Part shown: positions 1-9,091 of the stretch, in pieces
Layout: every line of letters starts with the position of its first letter
Numbering within the stretch: position 1 is the first letter of the stretch
Source: Rhizobium rhizogenes NBRC 13257
Lineage (GTDB): Bacteria > Pseudomonadota > Alphaproteobacteria > Rhizobiales > Rhizobiaceae
Length of the DNA stretch: 64,000 nucleotides
Direction of reading: 5' to 3'
NCBI RefSeq assembly: GCF_000696095.1
Contig: NZ_BAYX01000001.1
Location: 558,001-622,000 of the forward strand
Notes under the pieces: model-generated
The model's input: only the letters and a program-made list of their open reading frames with translations
What the model was told of the DNA's origin: nothing
Databases searched by the model: none
Made by a program: the position numbers and the translations under genes

Positions 1-2
1 CG

Positions 3-572
3 GGCGCCATGCCGGCCTCGGAAATCGCCTGCCGGCAGGAGTTGCAGCGCATGGGGGTCGTTTATACCGACAAGCCGTCGATCTCGAACGGCCCGGCCTG
101 CCAGGTTCCTTACCCGGTTTCGCTGAGCGGCCTCTCGGGCAATATCGCCGTCAGGCCGGCGGTGACCCTGAATTGCCAGGTGACGCTTGCCTTCGCGAAA
201 TGGGTCAAGAACGAATTGGCACCGGCGGCGCGCACGCGCTACTGGTCAGGCATCGGCACGATCGTTCCCTTGGGGGGCTATTCCTGCCGGCGAATGAACA
301 ATAGCCGGCAACGCTACAACCCAATGTCGGAACATGCCCATGGCAACGCCATAGATGTCGGCACCTTCGTCCTGAAAAACGGCCATGTGATCGATGTGCG
401 CAAGAAGGGGCTGTTCTCCTTCCGCGAAGGGCGGCTGCTGAAGGCGGTGCGGAGCGACAGCTGCCGCTATTTCGACACCGTGCTCGGCCCCGGCAGCAAT
501 CCCGAACACTGGAACCATTTCCACTTCGATCTCAGGGATCGCAAGGGCGGGCGACGTTATTGCAGCATGTAA
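3..572 (+). CDS. Extensin-like C-terminal family protein (5' end outside window)
   Basis: This frame is open to the window edge and family members are usually longer, so the N-terminus (probably with a signal peptide) is missing. The visible part matches the Extensin-like_C family. It has several conserved cysteines, a segment HAHGNAIDVGTF and the C-terminal motif NPEHWNHFHFDL, whose histidines and aspartates resemble the metal site of D,D-peptidase-like folds. The family is typically exported and is suspected of acting on the cell wall, but the biochemical role is not established. A small membrane protein gene follows 84 bp downstream on the same strand. The first in-frame ATG at 9 is unlikely to be the true start. 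Confidence 0.8.
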   Translation, partial: GAMPASEIACRQELQRMGVVYTDKPSISNGPACQVPYPVSLSGLSGNIAVRPAVTLNCQVTLAFAKWVKNELAPAARTRYWSGIGTIVPLGGYSCRRMNNSRQRYNPMSEHAHGNAIDVGTFVLKNGHVIDVRKKGLFSFREGRLLKAVRSDSCRYFDTVLGPGSNPEHWNHFHFDLRDRKGGRRYCSM

Positions 573-656
573 TGGCCGGTTTGCTGGGATAAACGCGGTT
601 TACCTATGAAGGGAATCGCAGTTAACTGCGGCTCGCTAAATTAGGAGACCCATCCG

Positions 657-911
657 ATGGAAGACGTTCCGAGAAGGAAGAGTAGCTTTGGAAGGGCGCT
701 GGTCGCTGCCCTTGTTGCGATTGTTCTCGTGATCGGCGGCCGCTGGTATGCCTATGTCGCCTATGCGGATGATCCGTTCGATGAAGTCGGCATTGGTCTC
801 AACACGATGATGCCAGGTCCGATCCGCGAGAAGGGCTGTGCGATGCTAAAGGCACGTTTTGAAAACAAGACGTTGCCGCCGGCCGGTTGCGGCGTGAACG
901 GCAGCTGGTGA
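657..911 (+). CDS. Small single-pass membrane protein, unknown function
   Basis: This 84-residue protein has a basic N-terminus (residues 1-12), one hydrophobic segment (about 13-35) and a short polar tail with two cysteines, probably in the periplasm. A clear AGGAG Shine-Dalgarno lies 9 bases before the ATG. It follows the extensin-like gene in the same direction. I do not recognise a family. The tail is too short for a known catalytic domain, so it could be a small envelope accessory factor. Confidence 0.6.
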   Translation: MEDVPRRKSSFGRALVAALVAIVLVIGGRWYAYVAYADDPFDEVGIGLNTMMPGPIREKGCAMLKARFENKTLPPAGCGVNGSW

Positions 912-950
912 TCCGCGGGCCTTTCGATGCTTGATCGGTACTTAGCCGGC

Positions 951-1030
951 AAAAAAGAAAAAAGCCGGCACGAAGGCCGGCTATAGTGGCGCTCAGCAAC
1001 GACAGGGGATCTTTGCTGGCTCCGGAAAAA
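951..1030 (-). ncRNA. Candidate trans-acting small RNA with intrinsic terminator
   Basis: Read on the minus strand, an intrinsic terminator has arms at 976-982 and 963-969 (AGCCGGC/GCCGGCT), followed by a T-rich tract (complement of the A-tract 951-963). Just upstream is a second hairpin with arms 1013-1018 and 994-999 (CAGCAA/TTGCTG) whose loop carries AGATCCCCTG. A C-rich loop followed by a terminator is typical of rhizobial sRNAs that pair with ribosome-binding sites. No minus-strand coding gene leads into this terminator. The 5' end is unknown and I see no convincing promoter. The rest of the gap 912-1308 shows nothing else I can name. Confidence 0.45.
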
Positions 1031-1308
1031 AACTATATCGCGCAATGACGCATGAAATATGGATACGAGGGCAATCAGTCTTCAAGTATCATCGGCGCTG
1101 ACGCTGTCACCAAGAGGCGTTGGGCGGGGTTGCGACAACCGTTGCTCACCTAAGCAAACATATGCCCGACGAAAGTCACGGTTTGATGACAACTTATTCG
1201 TTTAGGCGAACGCACTGTTCCGTCATGCGGGATGGTAAAAGCCTGTTCCCGGCTATATAGCGGGCAAACGCCGCGAAAATAATCACAAAGCCGGACTTTG
1301 CCTGCATC

Positions 1309-2235
1309 ATGGCCCCGATCATTTCCATCCGTAGTCTCACCAAGACTTATTCCAACGGGTTTCAGGCGCTGAAGGGTATCGACCTCGATATAGAACGGGG
1401 TGAAATCCTGGCGCTGCTTGGACCAAATGGCGCCGGCAAGACGACAATGATTTCCATCGTCTGCGGCATCGCCAATCCGAGTGGCGGCACTGTGATCGTT
1501 GGCGGTCATGACGTGGTGACGGCGTTTCGTGCCACGCGCGCAATGATCGGGCTGGTTCCGCAGGAGCTGACCACCGACCTGTTCGAGACGGTATGGAACA
1601 CGGTGAGCTTTTCACGCGGTCTGCACGGCAAGAAGCCGAATCCGGCTCACATCGAGCGGGTTCTGCGCGACCTGTCGCTATGGGACAAGAAGGACAACAT
1701 GCTGCGCCAGCTCTCCGGCGGCATGAAGCGACGTGTACTGATCGCCAAGGCGCTTTCGCATGAGCCCGAGATCCTCTTCCTCGACGAGCCGACGGCGGGT
1801 GTCGACGTGACGCTGCGCAAGGATATGTGGCACGTCGTCGAGCGGCTGCGTGCCAATGGCGTCACCATCATCCTGACGACGCATTACATTGAAGAAGCCG
1901 AGGAGATCGCCGACCGTGTCGGCGTTATCAATGGCGGTAAGCTGCTGCTGGTGGAGGACAAGAAGTCGCTGATGGCCAAGCTTGGCCGCAAGCAGCTTAT
2001 CCTAGATCTGGCGGAGCCGCTGGAATCTGTTCCGACCTGTCTCGATGGCAACGGCCTGTCGCTGGGGCCGAACGGCATGACGTTGATCTACGATTTCGAT
2101 GCGGAGCACGAGCAATCCAGCATCGCGGTGCTGCTGTCGCGCCTGGCGGCCGAGGGTATTCATTTCAAGGACCTGTCGACGCGGCAGAGCTCGCTCGAGG
2201 ACATCTTCGTATCGCTGGTAGGAGAGAGCAAATGA
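1309..2235 (+). CDS. ABC exporter ATP-binding protein (YadG-like)
   Basis: This is a 308-residue nucleotide-binding subunit of an ABC-2 type exporter. Walker A is GPNGAGKTT (residues 38-46), Q-loop Gln85, signature LSGGM (135-139), Walker B ILFLDE (155-160) and switch His191. Length and organisation match E. coli YadG and the DrrA/NodI branch. The ATPase powers export by the permease encoded next, with which it overlaps by 4 bp (ATGA). The substrate cannot be read from sequence; lipid, polysaccharide or drug-like compounds are all possible. The Shine-Dalgarno is weak. A chitin-oligomer exporter (NodIJ) is less likely because no nod genes are nearby. Confidence 0.88.
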   Translation: MAPIISIRSLTKTYSNGFQALKGIDLDIERGEILALLGPNGAGKTTMISIVCGIANPSGGTVIVGGHDVVTAFRATRAMIGLVPQELTTDLFETVWNTVSFSRGLHGKKPNPAHIERVLRDLSLWDKKDNMLRQLSGGMKRRVLIAKALSHEPEILFLDEPTAGVDVTLRKDMWHVVERLRANGVTIILTTHYIEEAEEIADRVGVINGGKLLLVEDKKSLMAKLGRKQLILDLAEPLESVPTCLDGNGLSLGPNGMTLIYDFDAEHEQSSIAVLLSRLAAEGIHFKDLSTRQSSLEDIFVSLVGESK

Positions 2236-2993
2236 ACTTCGAGGCGATCAAGGCTATCTATGGTTTCGAGATGGCGCGCACGCGCCGCACGCTGTTGCAG
2301 AGCGTCGTCTCGCCGGTCATTTCAACGTCGCTCTATTTCATCGTCTTCGGTGCCGCGATCGGTTCGCGCATCCAGCAGGTTGAGGGCGTCTCCTACGGCG
2401 CTTTCATCACGCCGGGGCTGATCATGCTGACGCTGCTCGGCCAGTGCATCAGCAACGGCTCCTTCGGTATCTACTTCCCGAAATTTTCCGGCACGATCTA
2501 CGAGATTCTGTCCGCGCCCGTCGCCATGACGGAGATCGTGCTCGGTTATGTCGGCGCGGCCGCGACCAAGGGCATGCTGATCGGGCTGATCATCCTGCTG
2601 ACGGCTAATTTCTTCGTCGATATCACCATCGAACATCCGTTCATGATGATCCTGTTCTTCGTGCTGACGGCGGTGACCTTCAGCCTGTTCGGCTTCATGA
2701 TCGGCATCTGGGCTGGGAATTTCGAGCAGCTCAACCTCATTCCCATGCTGGTCGTACCGCCGCTGACCTTCCTCGGCGGCAGCTTCTATTCGATCAACAT
2801 GCTGCCGCCCTTCTGGCAGGCGGTCAGTCACCTTAATCCGGTACTCTATCTCGTCAGCGGCTTCCGCTGGAGCTTCTATGGCATTGCCGACGTCAACCCG
2901 GTGTTGAGCCTTGCCATGATCACGTTTTTCCTCGTCATCTGCCTTGCGACCCTTTGGTGGATATTCAAGACGGGATATCGGTTGCGGAACTGA
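2232..2993 (+). CDS. ABC-2 type exporter permease (YadH-like)
   Basis: This 253-residue integral membrane protein has about six hydrophobic segments and the ABC-2 type layout, including a segment like [17 protein letters not shown] before the last helices, as in YadH/NodJ relatives. It forms the membrane channel with the ATPase encoded just upstream, and the ATGA overlap implies translational coupling. No periplasmic binding protein is nearby, consistent with export rather than import. The substrate is unknown. Confidence 0.88.
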   Translation: MNFEAIKAIYGFEMARTRRTLLQSVVSPVISTSLYFIVFGAAIGSRIQQVEGVSYGAFITPGLIMLTLLGQCISNGSFGIYFPKFSGTIYEILSAPVAMTEIVLGYVGAAATKGMLIGLIILLTANFFVDITIEHPFMMILFFVLTAVTFSLFGFMIGIWAGNFEQLNLIPMLVVPPLTFLGGSFYSINMLPPFWQAVSHLNPVLYLVSGFRWSFYGIADVNPVLSLAMITFFLVICLATLWWIFKTGYRLRN

Positions 2994-3168
2994 TTGGCGG
3001 AACATTTTTCCCGCAAACATGAGTGTTGCAATCGCTGTTCTCGCGGCTCATAAACTCGGCGCCGATACAGCAGGCGGAGCAGGATGGTAGGTCATCGGGA
3101 AGCGGGGGCGAGATGACGGCCATGCAGCATGCCTGGGCATCCAAGTCGATCCTTTCTGCAGGTGTTCC

Positions 3169-4500
3169 ATGCCCACAATCCCCCAGCGCCGTTCACTGCC
3201 AGACGTTCTCTCGCGCCTCGATCGGCTGACCAATTGGGAGCGCAAACCGCGCGGGGAAATGCGTGTCGGGCTGGAGCCCATGCTCGATCTCATGCAGCGC
3301 CTGGGCAATCCCCACCAGAGTTTCCGTGCCATCCATGTCGCCGGCACCAAGGGCAAGGGGTCCGTCTGCGCGCTTGCCGCCGCCGCCTTGCTGCGGGCGG
3401 GATGGCGGGTTGGCCGCTATGCCTCGCCACATGTCGATCGTGTGAACGAGCGTATCAGTGTGATGGGTCAGGAGGTCGAGGACGACCGCTTGGCGGAAGC
3501 GCTGGAGAAGGTGCTGGACAGCTACGAAGCCGCAAAGCGCGAGGCAACGCCGGGCGAGGACGCCACCTGGTTCGATGTGATAACGGCCGCCGCTTTTGTC
3601 GTGTTCAAAGATGCGGGTCTGGATTGGGCCGTTGTCGAGGTCGGGCTCGGCGGGCGACTGGACTCCAGCAATGTGGTCTTCGGCGAAGTTGCCATTGTCA
3701 CCAATATCGAGCTTGAGCATACGGAAATTCTTGGGAGTACGCGCGAGGCGATCGCCGGCGAAAAGGTCGGCATATTGAAGCCTGGCGCGACGCTTGCCAC
3801 TACGCTCCTTGCCACCGACGCCGCCGGTCGTGTCTTGCAACAGCGTGCCGATGAACTCGGTTGTCGCGTGCTGCGCACCGACATCGCCGATGATGCGACG
3901 ATCGCGGACAAGAATGCTGCGCTGGTCGGCCTGGTTCTCGATCATCTGGGACAGCAGGGCGAATGCGTGCGCGAGGGCACCGAGACCGGCGCGCCAATCG
4001 GCGCGCGGCTGCTCGATCAGTCGGTCAGGGACAATGCGCGTCTGCCGGGGCGAATGGAGCGGTTTGCCTTCACACTTCCCTCCGTGTCGAATACCGCGCG
4101 GCGCGTGGTGCCGATGGTGATGGACGGCGCGCATGTTCCGTTCAATATCGAGGCTGTCCTGCGCGATATTGCCCGCTCTTCCGATTTCAGCGGCCAATGC
4201 GTCGCCATCGTCGCGCTGGCGTCCGACAAGGATGCTGAGGGCTTCCTCACGGTCCTGTCCCGATCCGTCGCCTATGTCGTCTTTACGGAAGCGTCCGGGT
4301 CCGGTCGCTCTCACCCCGCCGATGAATTGGCAACACTGGCAACGTCCATGGGGATAGCCTGCGAAGCCGAGCCTGATCCGCGCAAGGCGCTGGACCGGGC
4401 TGCGATGAAGATATCGGAAGATGATGGCTGGATCCTCGTGACCGGGTCGCTCTATCTGGTGGGAGCGCTGCGAGGCGCCGTGCTGGAAGGTGCCGGTTGA
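3169..4500 (+). CDS. folC: FolC-type folylpolyglutamate / dihydrofolate synthase
   Basis: This 443-residue protein belongs to the Mur ligase superfamily. The ATP-binding loop is HVAGTKGKGS (residues 56-65), followed by YASPHVDRVNERI, which matches the FolC pterin/folate region, and VEVGLGGRLDSSNVV in the central domain. FolC adds glutamate to dihydropteroate and to tetrahydrofolate in the cytoplasm. The usual rhizobial folC that I recall sits after accD and has GTNGKGS, so this GTKGKGS form may be a second, divergent copy. The next gene, a GNAT enzyme, starts at or beside its stop codon. Cytoplasmic folate role is probable; exact substrate is less certain. Confidence 0.82.
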   Translation: MPTIPQRRSLPDVLSRLDRLTNWERKPRGEMRVGLEPMLDLMQRLGNPHQSFRAIHVAGTKGKGSVCALAAAALLRAGWRVGRYASPHVDRVNERISVMGQEVEDDRLAEALEKVLDSYEAAKREATPGEDATWFDVITAAAFVVFKDAGLDWAVVEVGLGGRLDSSNVVFGEVAIVTNIELEHTEILGSTREAIAGEKVGILKPGATLATTLLATDAAGRVLQQRADELGCRVLRTDIADDATIADKNAALVGLVLDHLGQQGECVREGTETGAPIGARLLDQSVRDNARLPGRMERFAFTLPSVSNTARRVVPMVMDGAHVPFNIEAVLRDIARSSDFSGQCVAIVALASDKDAEGFLTVLSRSVAYVVFTEASGSGRSHPADELATLATSMGIACEAEPDPRKALDRAAMKISEDDGWILVTGSLYLVGALRGAVLEGAG

Positions 4501-4502
4501 CG

Positions 4503-5027
4503 ATGGAAATCACTATTCGGCCAGCCGTTCCCGAGGATGCTGCGGCCATAGCCCGCCTGCACCTTGCCGTCTGGCGGGAAACCTATCGGGAGCTGGCCAC
4601 GCCCGATGCCTTTCGCATCATGGATGAGGCTTTCCGGCGAGCGAGATGGACGGCCACATTGTCCGAACCGGGCCGTGATCAGCTGGTGCTTCTCGCCGAG
4701 CAGAACGGGCGTTTGGTTGGCATTGGCGCGGCCGGCGCGCCGTCATTGGTGCTTTTCGAGGGGCGGGGCGAGATACGATCGCTCTACGTCGATCCCGCCA
4801 TCAAGCGTCAGGGCGTCGGTCGCCGCCTCATGCGCGAACTGGCGCTGCATCTGGCGGCTTTGGACTATCCCGGCGCGGCGCTCGGTGTCGTCGTCGGCAA
4901 CGATCCGGCAATAGCGTTTTATCAGTTGCTCGGTGGGCGAATGACCGGGCATTACACTGATCCCGGCCCGGTCTGGCGATCCGAAAACATCATCTTCGTA
5001 TGGGATGACCTGACGTTACTGATGTAG
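4503..5027 (+). CDS. GNAT family N-acetyltransferase
   Basis: This 174-residue protein has the GNAT fold, with the acetyl-CoA pyrophosphate-binding motif RQGVGRR at about residues 102-108 after the strand SLYVDP. It transfers an acetyl group to an amine that cannot be predicted. A GGAAGG ribosome site at 4485-4490 serves either TTG at 4497, which overlaps the folC stop, or ATG at 4503. I chose ATG. Coupling to folC suggests co-transcription, not necessarily a shared pathway. Its 3' end faces the EamA transporter gene 14 bp away. Confidence 0.82.
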   Translation: MEITIRPAVPEDAAAIARLHLAVWRETYRELATPDAFRIMDEAFRRARWTATLSEPGRDQLVLLAEQNGRLVGIGAAGAPSLVLFEGRGEIRSLYVDPAIKRQGVGRRLMRELALHLAALDYPGAALGVVVGNDPAIAFYQLLGGRMTGHYTDPGPVWRSENIIFVWDDLTLLM

Positions 5028-5041
5028 CGTCGCACCAGCTC

Positions 5042-5947
5042 TTATTCGCTGACGGTCTTTCTCCGCGGCGCCATCGTCATGGCCATTACGCCGATGATGA
5101 CGCAGACAAGGCCGATGCCAGCCGTCTGGGTCAGAGGCTCCCCAAGAAAGACGACGCCGATGGCCACACCGATCGGGACGCGCAGATAGGCCTGCGCGGT
5201 GGTGCCGATCGAGCCGAGGGTTTGGATCAGCCGGAAATAGATCGAAAAGGCAAGCGCAGTCGACAGGATGGCGAGCGCCAGGAGTGCCAGGATCGATGCC
5301 GTGGAGGGCGCGAGCGTCCATGGCCGATCCACGACAAGGCCAACCGGGATGAGGATGACGGCGCCGCAGAGTAGGGAACCGACGGCGGGCATCATCGGAT
5401 CGAGGCCCTTGAAATTGCGGCCGAACAAGGCGGCTCCCGCATAGCAGACCGAAGCGAGCACGACGGCGAGCTGCGCGGGCAATTGCCGACCGAAGCCGTT
5501 CAAGGCGTCGAAGCCGACGATGAGGCAGATACCTGCCAATCCCATGGCGATGCCGAACAGCTTGTATGCGGTGACGCGCTCGTTGCGCAGCAGTATGGCA
5601 GCAAGCAGGAAGGTGAAGATCGGTGTGGTGGAGTTCAGGATGGTCGCCAGGCCGGCATCAACCGTACGTTCGGCCCAGGCGATCAGCGTGAAGGGAATAA
5701 CGCTGTTGAGGCAAGCCTGAACGAGGAAGCGACGCCATACCGACGGATCTCTCGGCAGGCTGAGCCCTCGCCAGCGGATAATTGCAAATAGCACGCCACC
5801 GGCAATAAGCGTGCGTGCTGCGATAAGGGTGATCGGTGGGATCGTCGCCACACCGATCCGGATGAACGTGTAGGAGGCGCCCCAGAGGGTCGCGAGCATC
5901 AAAAGGAGCAGAAGCTCCGTCGTGGCGTTGGTTTTGGTCTGTGGCAT
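5042..5947 (-). CDS. EamA/DMT family transporter
   Basis: This protein has ten predicted membrane segments arranged as two EamA repeats, typical of drug/metabolite exporters (RhaT/YdcZ type). ATLWGASYTFIRIG near the N-terminus and the second-repeat segment FLGEPLTQTAGIG are family hallmarks. I placed the start at 5947 (MPQTKTN), giving 301 residues. The frame is open to 6004, but the extra N-terminus is polar and not family-like. The substrate is unknown; amino acids or small metabolites are the usual cargo. Confidence 0.85.
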   Translation of the reverse strand: MPQTKTNATTELLLLLMLATLWGASYTFIRIGVATIPPITLIAARTLIAGGVLFAIIRWRGLSLPRDPSVWRRFLVQACLNSVIPFTLIAWAERTVDAGLATILNSTTPIFTFLLAAILLRNERVTAYKLFGIAMGLAGICLIVGFDALNGFGRQLPAQLAVVLASVCYAGAALFGRNFKGLDPMMPAVGSLLCGAVILIPVGLVVDRPWTLAPSTASILALLALAILSTALAFSIYFRLIQTLGSIGTTAQAYLRVPIGVAIGVVFLGEPLTQTAGIGLVCVIIGVMAMTMAPRRKTVSE

Positions 5948-6043
5948 GACGACTGAACTTTCGGGACCGATACTGGGATATATGCCGTCATCCCTAGCGT
6001 GCATTCGGCCCGCAATGCTTCGGGCCTCATCGAACTATTACCG

Positions 6044-6745
6044 TCAATCCCGCAGCCGCAATTCGTCAGTCTGCATCTGCATCGATCCCAGTGTCTCAAG
6101 GAAGCTCATGCCGAGCAGGCTCTGGTCGAGCTTGCCTTCCTCGGCGACGGTCGCCTTGACATCGCGACGCACGATCGGGCCGATGGCGACAGAGCCGAGT
6201 TCGACGGGGGCGGCTCTTGCCCGCCCGTTGGCGGTGATCATGGTCATGGAATAGGTGAGGTTTTCCGGGATGATGCCGACGCGCTCTGCGTCCTCCCGCG
6301 ACAGCGCGATGGAGCTGGCACCGGTGTCGACGAGCATGTCGATCGGCTGGCCGTTGATCATCACCTGTGCCTGGAAATGACCGTTCGAGAGCTTGTGGAG
6401 GATGACCTCCTGACCGCCTTCGCTGGTGGTGACGACGACGGCATGTCCGGGCACCAGGCCGGCGAATAGCCGGCTACCGACTTCCTGGGCGTCGCGCCGG
6501 TAAACATAGGCGGTCGCCAGCGCCATGATGATCACAAGCCAGACCAGCAGATTGCGCAGCGACTGGCTAACGGTTTGGCGGCTTGCCCAGATGCCTGCAG
6601 CCATCATGAGCGAAAGGGGCAGCAGGTAAACGATGCGGGCAAAATCGTCATTGGGCAGGCCGAAGGTCATGCCGCTATTATTGTTGAAGAGCAGGAGGGC
6701 AAGACCGATGCCGATGATGGCGAGGGCGATGTTCAGGCGGTTCAT
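6044..6745 (-). CDS. TIGR02281-type retropepsin-like aspartic protease, membrane anchored
   Basis: This 233-residue protein has hydrophobic segments at about residues 5-20, 37-53 and 67-81, then an exported retropepsin-like domain with the active-site triad Asp-Thr-Gly at 140-142 (MLVDTGASSIALS). The final part (QSLLGMSFLETLGSMQMQTDELRL) matches the TIGR02281 clan AA family common in Alphaproteobacteria. The domain probably works in the periplasm as a dimer, with unknown substrate. Its ATG overlaps the stop of the upstream DUF1289 gene (ATGA), so the two are translationally coupled. Confidence 0.86.
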   Translation of the reverse strand: MNRLNIALAIIGIGLALLLFNNNSGMTFGLPNDDFARIVYLLPLSLMMAAGIWASRQTVSQSLRNLLVWLVIIMALATAYVYRRDAQEVGSRLFAGLVPGHAVVVTTSEGGQEVILHKLSNGHFQAQVMINGQPIDMLVDTGASSIALSREDAERVGIIPENLTYSMTMITANGRARAAPVELGSVAIGPIVRRDVKATVAEEGKLDQSLLGMSFLETLGSMQMQTDELRLRD

Positions 6746-6963
6746 ACGGCGCTGCGCTCCCGCGCCAGCCGTTGGCGGCGGGTTTCCCGGCGCGGCCTGC
6801 GCTCGACAGTCGCGAGACGGTCCGGCAGGACCTGCATGATATCAAAGCGTTCGGCGTCGCTATAGGTCATCCATCCGCCGATTTCCTCGCGCGTGCGCCC
6901 GCAGCCGAAGCAATAGCCGGTGTTTAAATCGATGGAACAGACAAGAATGCAAGGTGTTAGCAT
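6742..6963 (-). CDS. DUF1289 small cysteine-rich protein
   Basis: This 73-residue protein has the DUF1289 pattern C-x3-C-x8-C-x2-C (Cys5, 9, 18, 21), followed by REEIGGW and an arginine-rich tail. The cysteine arrangement suggests a zinc or iron-sulfur site, but function is unknown. I started it at MLTPCILVC, position 6963, because the longer frame to 7044 would run into cobS and lacks family similarity. The stop overlaps the start of the aspartic protease gene. It lies just downstream of cobS on the same strand. Confidence 0.8.
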   Translation of the reverse strand: MLTPCILVCSIDLNTGYCFGCGRTREEIGGWMTYSDAERFDIMQVLPDRLATVERRPRRETRRQRLARERSAV

Positions 6964-6982
6964 AAAATCATATATCGATGCT

Positions 6983-7765
6983 TCAGACGCACATGGCAAG
7001 GGTGCAGAAAGCGGCGATCTCGCAAATCTGCTGCGCAGCGCCAATGGTGTCTCCGGTGTGGCCAGAAAGCCGTTGACGCACGTGGCGGGTGAAGAGAAAT
7101 GCCGCCACTACTGTAACAAGAAGGCAAAGGACAAAGGCTGGAAGCCTGAGGCTCGGCCAGAGCAGAAAGGCCGAAAGTATCAGCGCGGCGATCAATGCGA
7201 TTTGCATGGGGCCATAGTCCGGCTTGCCGGCTGACGCAGCAACCCCGTCCGGCTTGGCCGCCGGCAGGGCATACCAGTGCCAGACCATGGCGCCGCGGCT
7301 CAAGACGGCAGCGGCCGGAATGGTCAGCGCCGCGTCGAGGGGAGCGAGGCCACGGCCGATAGCGGCAAGGGCGGCAGCGCGCAGTCCGAAGGACAGGATC
7401 AGCGCCACCGCGCCATAGGTGCCGATGCGGCTATCCTTCATGATGGCAAGCGCCCGGTCGCGATCCTTGCCACCACCCAGCCCATCGGCGGTATCGCTGA
7501 GGCCATCTTCATGCAGTGCGCCCGTCGTTACCGTCTGGATGGCGAGCGCCAGAAGTGCCGCCATCAGCGGATCGGCATCGAAGGCCAGCAGCACGCCGAA
7601 GGTGATTGCGGCGGGCAGGGCGATCAGCAGGCCGGCGAGGGGAAAGGCACGCGATACGCGGGCAAGCTTGCCGTCATCGCCCTCGAAGAAGGACGCGGGC
7701 ACGGGAATGCGGCTCAAGAAAGCCACGGCGCGGGCGACGTCGCTCGTATATTCCCGAATATTCAT
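6983..7765 (-). CDS. cobS: Adenosylcobinamide-GDP ribazoletransferase
   Basis: CobS (called CobV in the Pseudomonas/rhizobial aerobic nomenclature) is an inner-membrane enzyme joining adenosylcobinamide-GDP to alpha-ribazole in the last step of cobalamin synthesis. The 260-residue product is very hydrophobic and carries the diagnostic acidic motif [17 protein letters not shown] (residues 83-99). It diverges from cobT, which makes the alpha-ribazole phosphate substrate, across a 124-bp gap. I see no cobalamin riboswitch in that gap. The DUF1289 and protease genes follow on the same strand. Confidence 0.93.
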
Positions 7766-7889
7766 TCTCGCACCGTTATTCCCGCGACAGCATCGGGCGC
7801 TTTTTGCAGTTGTTCGCGCCCGTGCCGAAGACTAATAGAGTCGCACGCAAAAAACCTGATTTGAGACCAAAAGACAAGGAACGGCATTC

Positions 7890-8906
7890 ATGAGCGTTAC
7901 CGGCCTGCCATTCGACGATTTCCGCACTCTGCTGCGCGACCTCCCAGGCCCGGATCCCCGAGCGCTGGTTGCGGCGCGCGAGCGCGACGCGCAGCTCACC
8001 AAGCCGCCGGGTGCGCTCGGCCGCCTTGAGGAGATTGCCTTCTGGCTCGCGGCTTGGACTGGCCGAGCGCCGGCCGTCACCCGCCCGCTCGTCGCGATCT
8101 TCGCCGGCAATCACGGCGTCACCAAGCAGGGCATCACGCCGTTTCCGCCGTCGGTGACGCAGCAGATGGTGGAGAATTTCGCCGCAGGCGGTGCCGCGAT
8201 CAACCAGATCTGTGTCACCTATGATCTCGGCCTGAAGGTGTTCGATCTGGCGCTCGATTATCCGACCGGTGACATTACGGAAGAGCCGGCGCTTTCCGAG
8301 CGCGACTGTGCCGCGACCATGGCCTTCGGCATGGAGGCGATCGCCGGCGGCACGGATCTGCTCTGCATCGGTGAAATGGGCATCGGCAACACCACGATCG
8401 CAGCCGCCATTCACTACGCGCTCTATGGCGGCACGGCGGCGGAATGGGTCGGCCCCGGAACCGGCTCGGAGGGCGAGATGCTAAAGCGCAAGATCGCCGC
8501 CGTTGAAAAGGCCGCAGCGCTGCATCGCGAGCATCTCTCCGATCCGCTGGAAGTGCTCCGTCGCCTCGGCGGCCGCGAGATCGCGGCCATGGCCGGCGCC
8601 ATTCTCGCTGCCCGCATGGAGCGTATCCCTGTTATCATCGACGGCTACGTGGCAACCGCAGCTGCCTCGATCCTCAAGGCCGCTAATCCGTCCGCTCTCG
8701 ATCATTGCCTGATCGGCCACGTCTCGGCGGAGCCGGGGCATCTGAAAGCGATCGACAAGCTCGGCAAGACACCGCTCCTGGCGCTTGGTATGCGGCTCGG
8801 CGAGGGCACGGGCGCGGCCCTTGCCGCGGGTATCGTCAAGGCCGCTGCCGCCTGCCATTCCGGCATGGCGACCTTTGAGAGCGCTGGCGTTACCAACAAA
8901 CACTGA
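7890..8906 (+). CDS. cobT: Nicotinate-nucleotide-dimethylbenzimidazole phosphoribosyltransferase
   Basis: CobT (CobU in Pseudomonas naming) activates the lower ligand base of cobalamin by transferring phosphoribose from nicotinate mononucleotide to dimethylbenzimidazole. The 338 residues include TKPPGALGRLE (37-47), the IFAGNHGV segment, GEMGIGNTT, and near the C-terminus RLGEGTGAA with Glu305 as the probable catalytic base (equivalent to Glu317 of the Salmonella enzyme). It diverges from cobS; the pair completes the nucleotide loop. An AAGGAA ribosome site precedes the ATG. Confidence 0.95.
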   Translation: MSVTGLPFDDFRTLLRDLPGPDPRALVAARERDAQLTKPPGALGRLEEIAFWLAAWTGRAPAVTRPLVAIFAGNHGVTKQGITPFPPSVTQQMVENFAAGGAAINQICVTYDLGLKVFDLALDYPTGDITEEPALSERDCAATMAFGMEAIAGGTDLLCIGEMGIGNTTIAAAIHYALYGGTAAEWVGPGTGSEGEMLKRKIAAVEKAAALHREHLSDPLEVLRRLGGREIAAMAGAILAARMERIPVIIDGYVATAAASILKAANPSALDHCLIGHVSAEPGHLKAIDKLGKTPLLALGMRLGEGTGAALAAGIVKAAAACHSGMATFESAGVTNKH

Positions 8907-8917
8907 CGGATAAAATA

Positions 8918-8944
8918 GCGAGGCGCGACGATTGCGCGCCTCGC
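8918..8944 (+). terminator. Stem-loop after cobT
   Basis: A perfect 10-bp inverted repeat (GCGAGGCGCG / CGCGCCTCGC, 7-base loop) lies 12 bp after the cobT stop. It has no strong U-tract, so it may stabilise the mRNA end or terminate weakly. Confidence 0.5.
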
Positions 8945-9091
8945 CTCCAAAATTCCGTCCGACTTTCGATTTATGTCATAAAGCCGTAACAAATTCTGGG
9001 GCCGACTCAGTGGTCGGCTTGCCTTGGCGATGACGAGACTGTATTCGCAAGGCAGCTAAATTGCAGTCAGGACTGCGCGGACAGGGCGAAG

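Noticed and set aside
7766..7889. Cobalamin riboswitch between cobS and cobT
   Set aside because: The 124-bp gap is too short and has no B12-box-like sequence or the multi-stem core.
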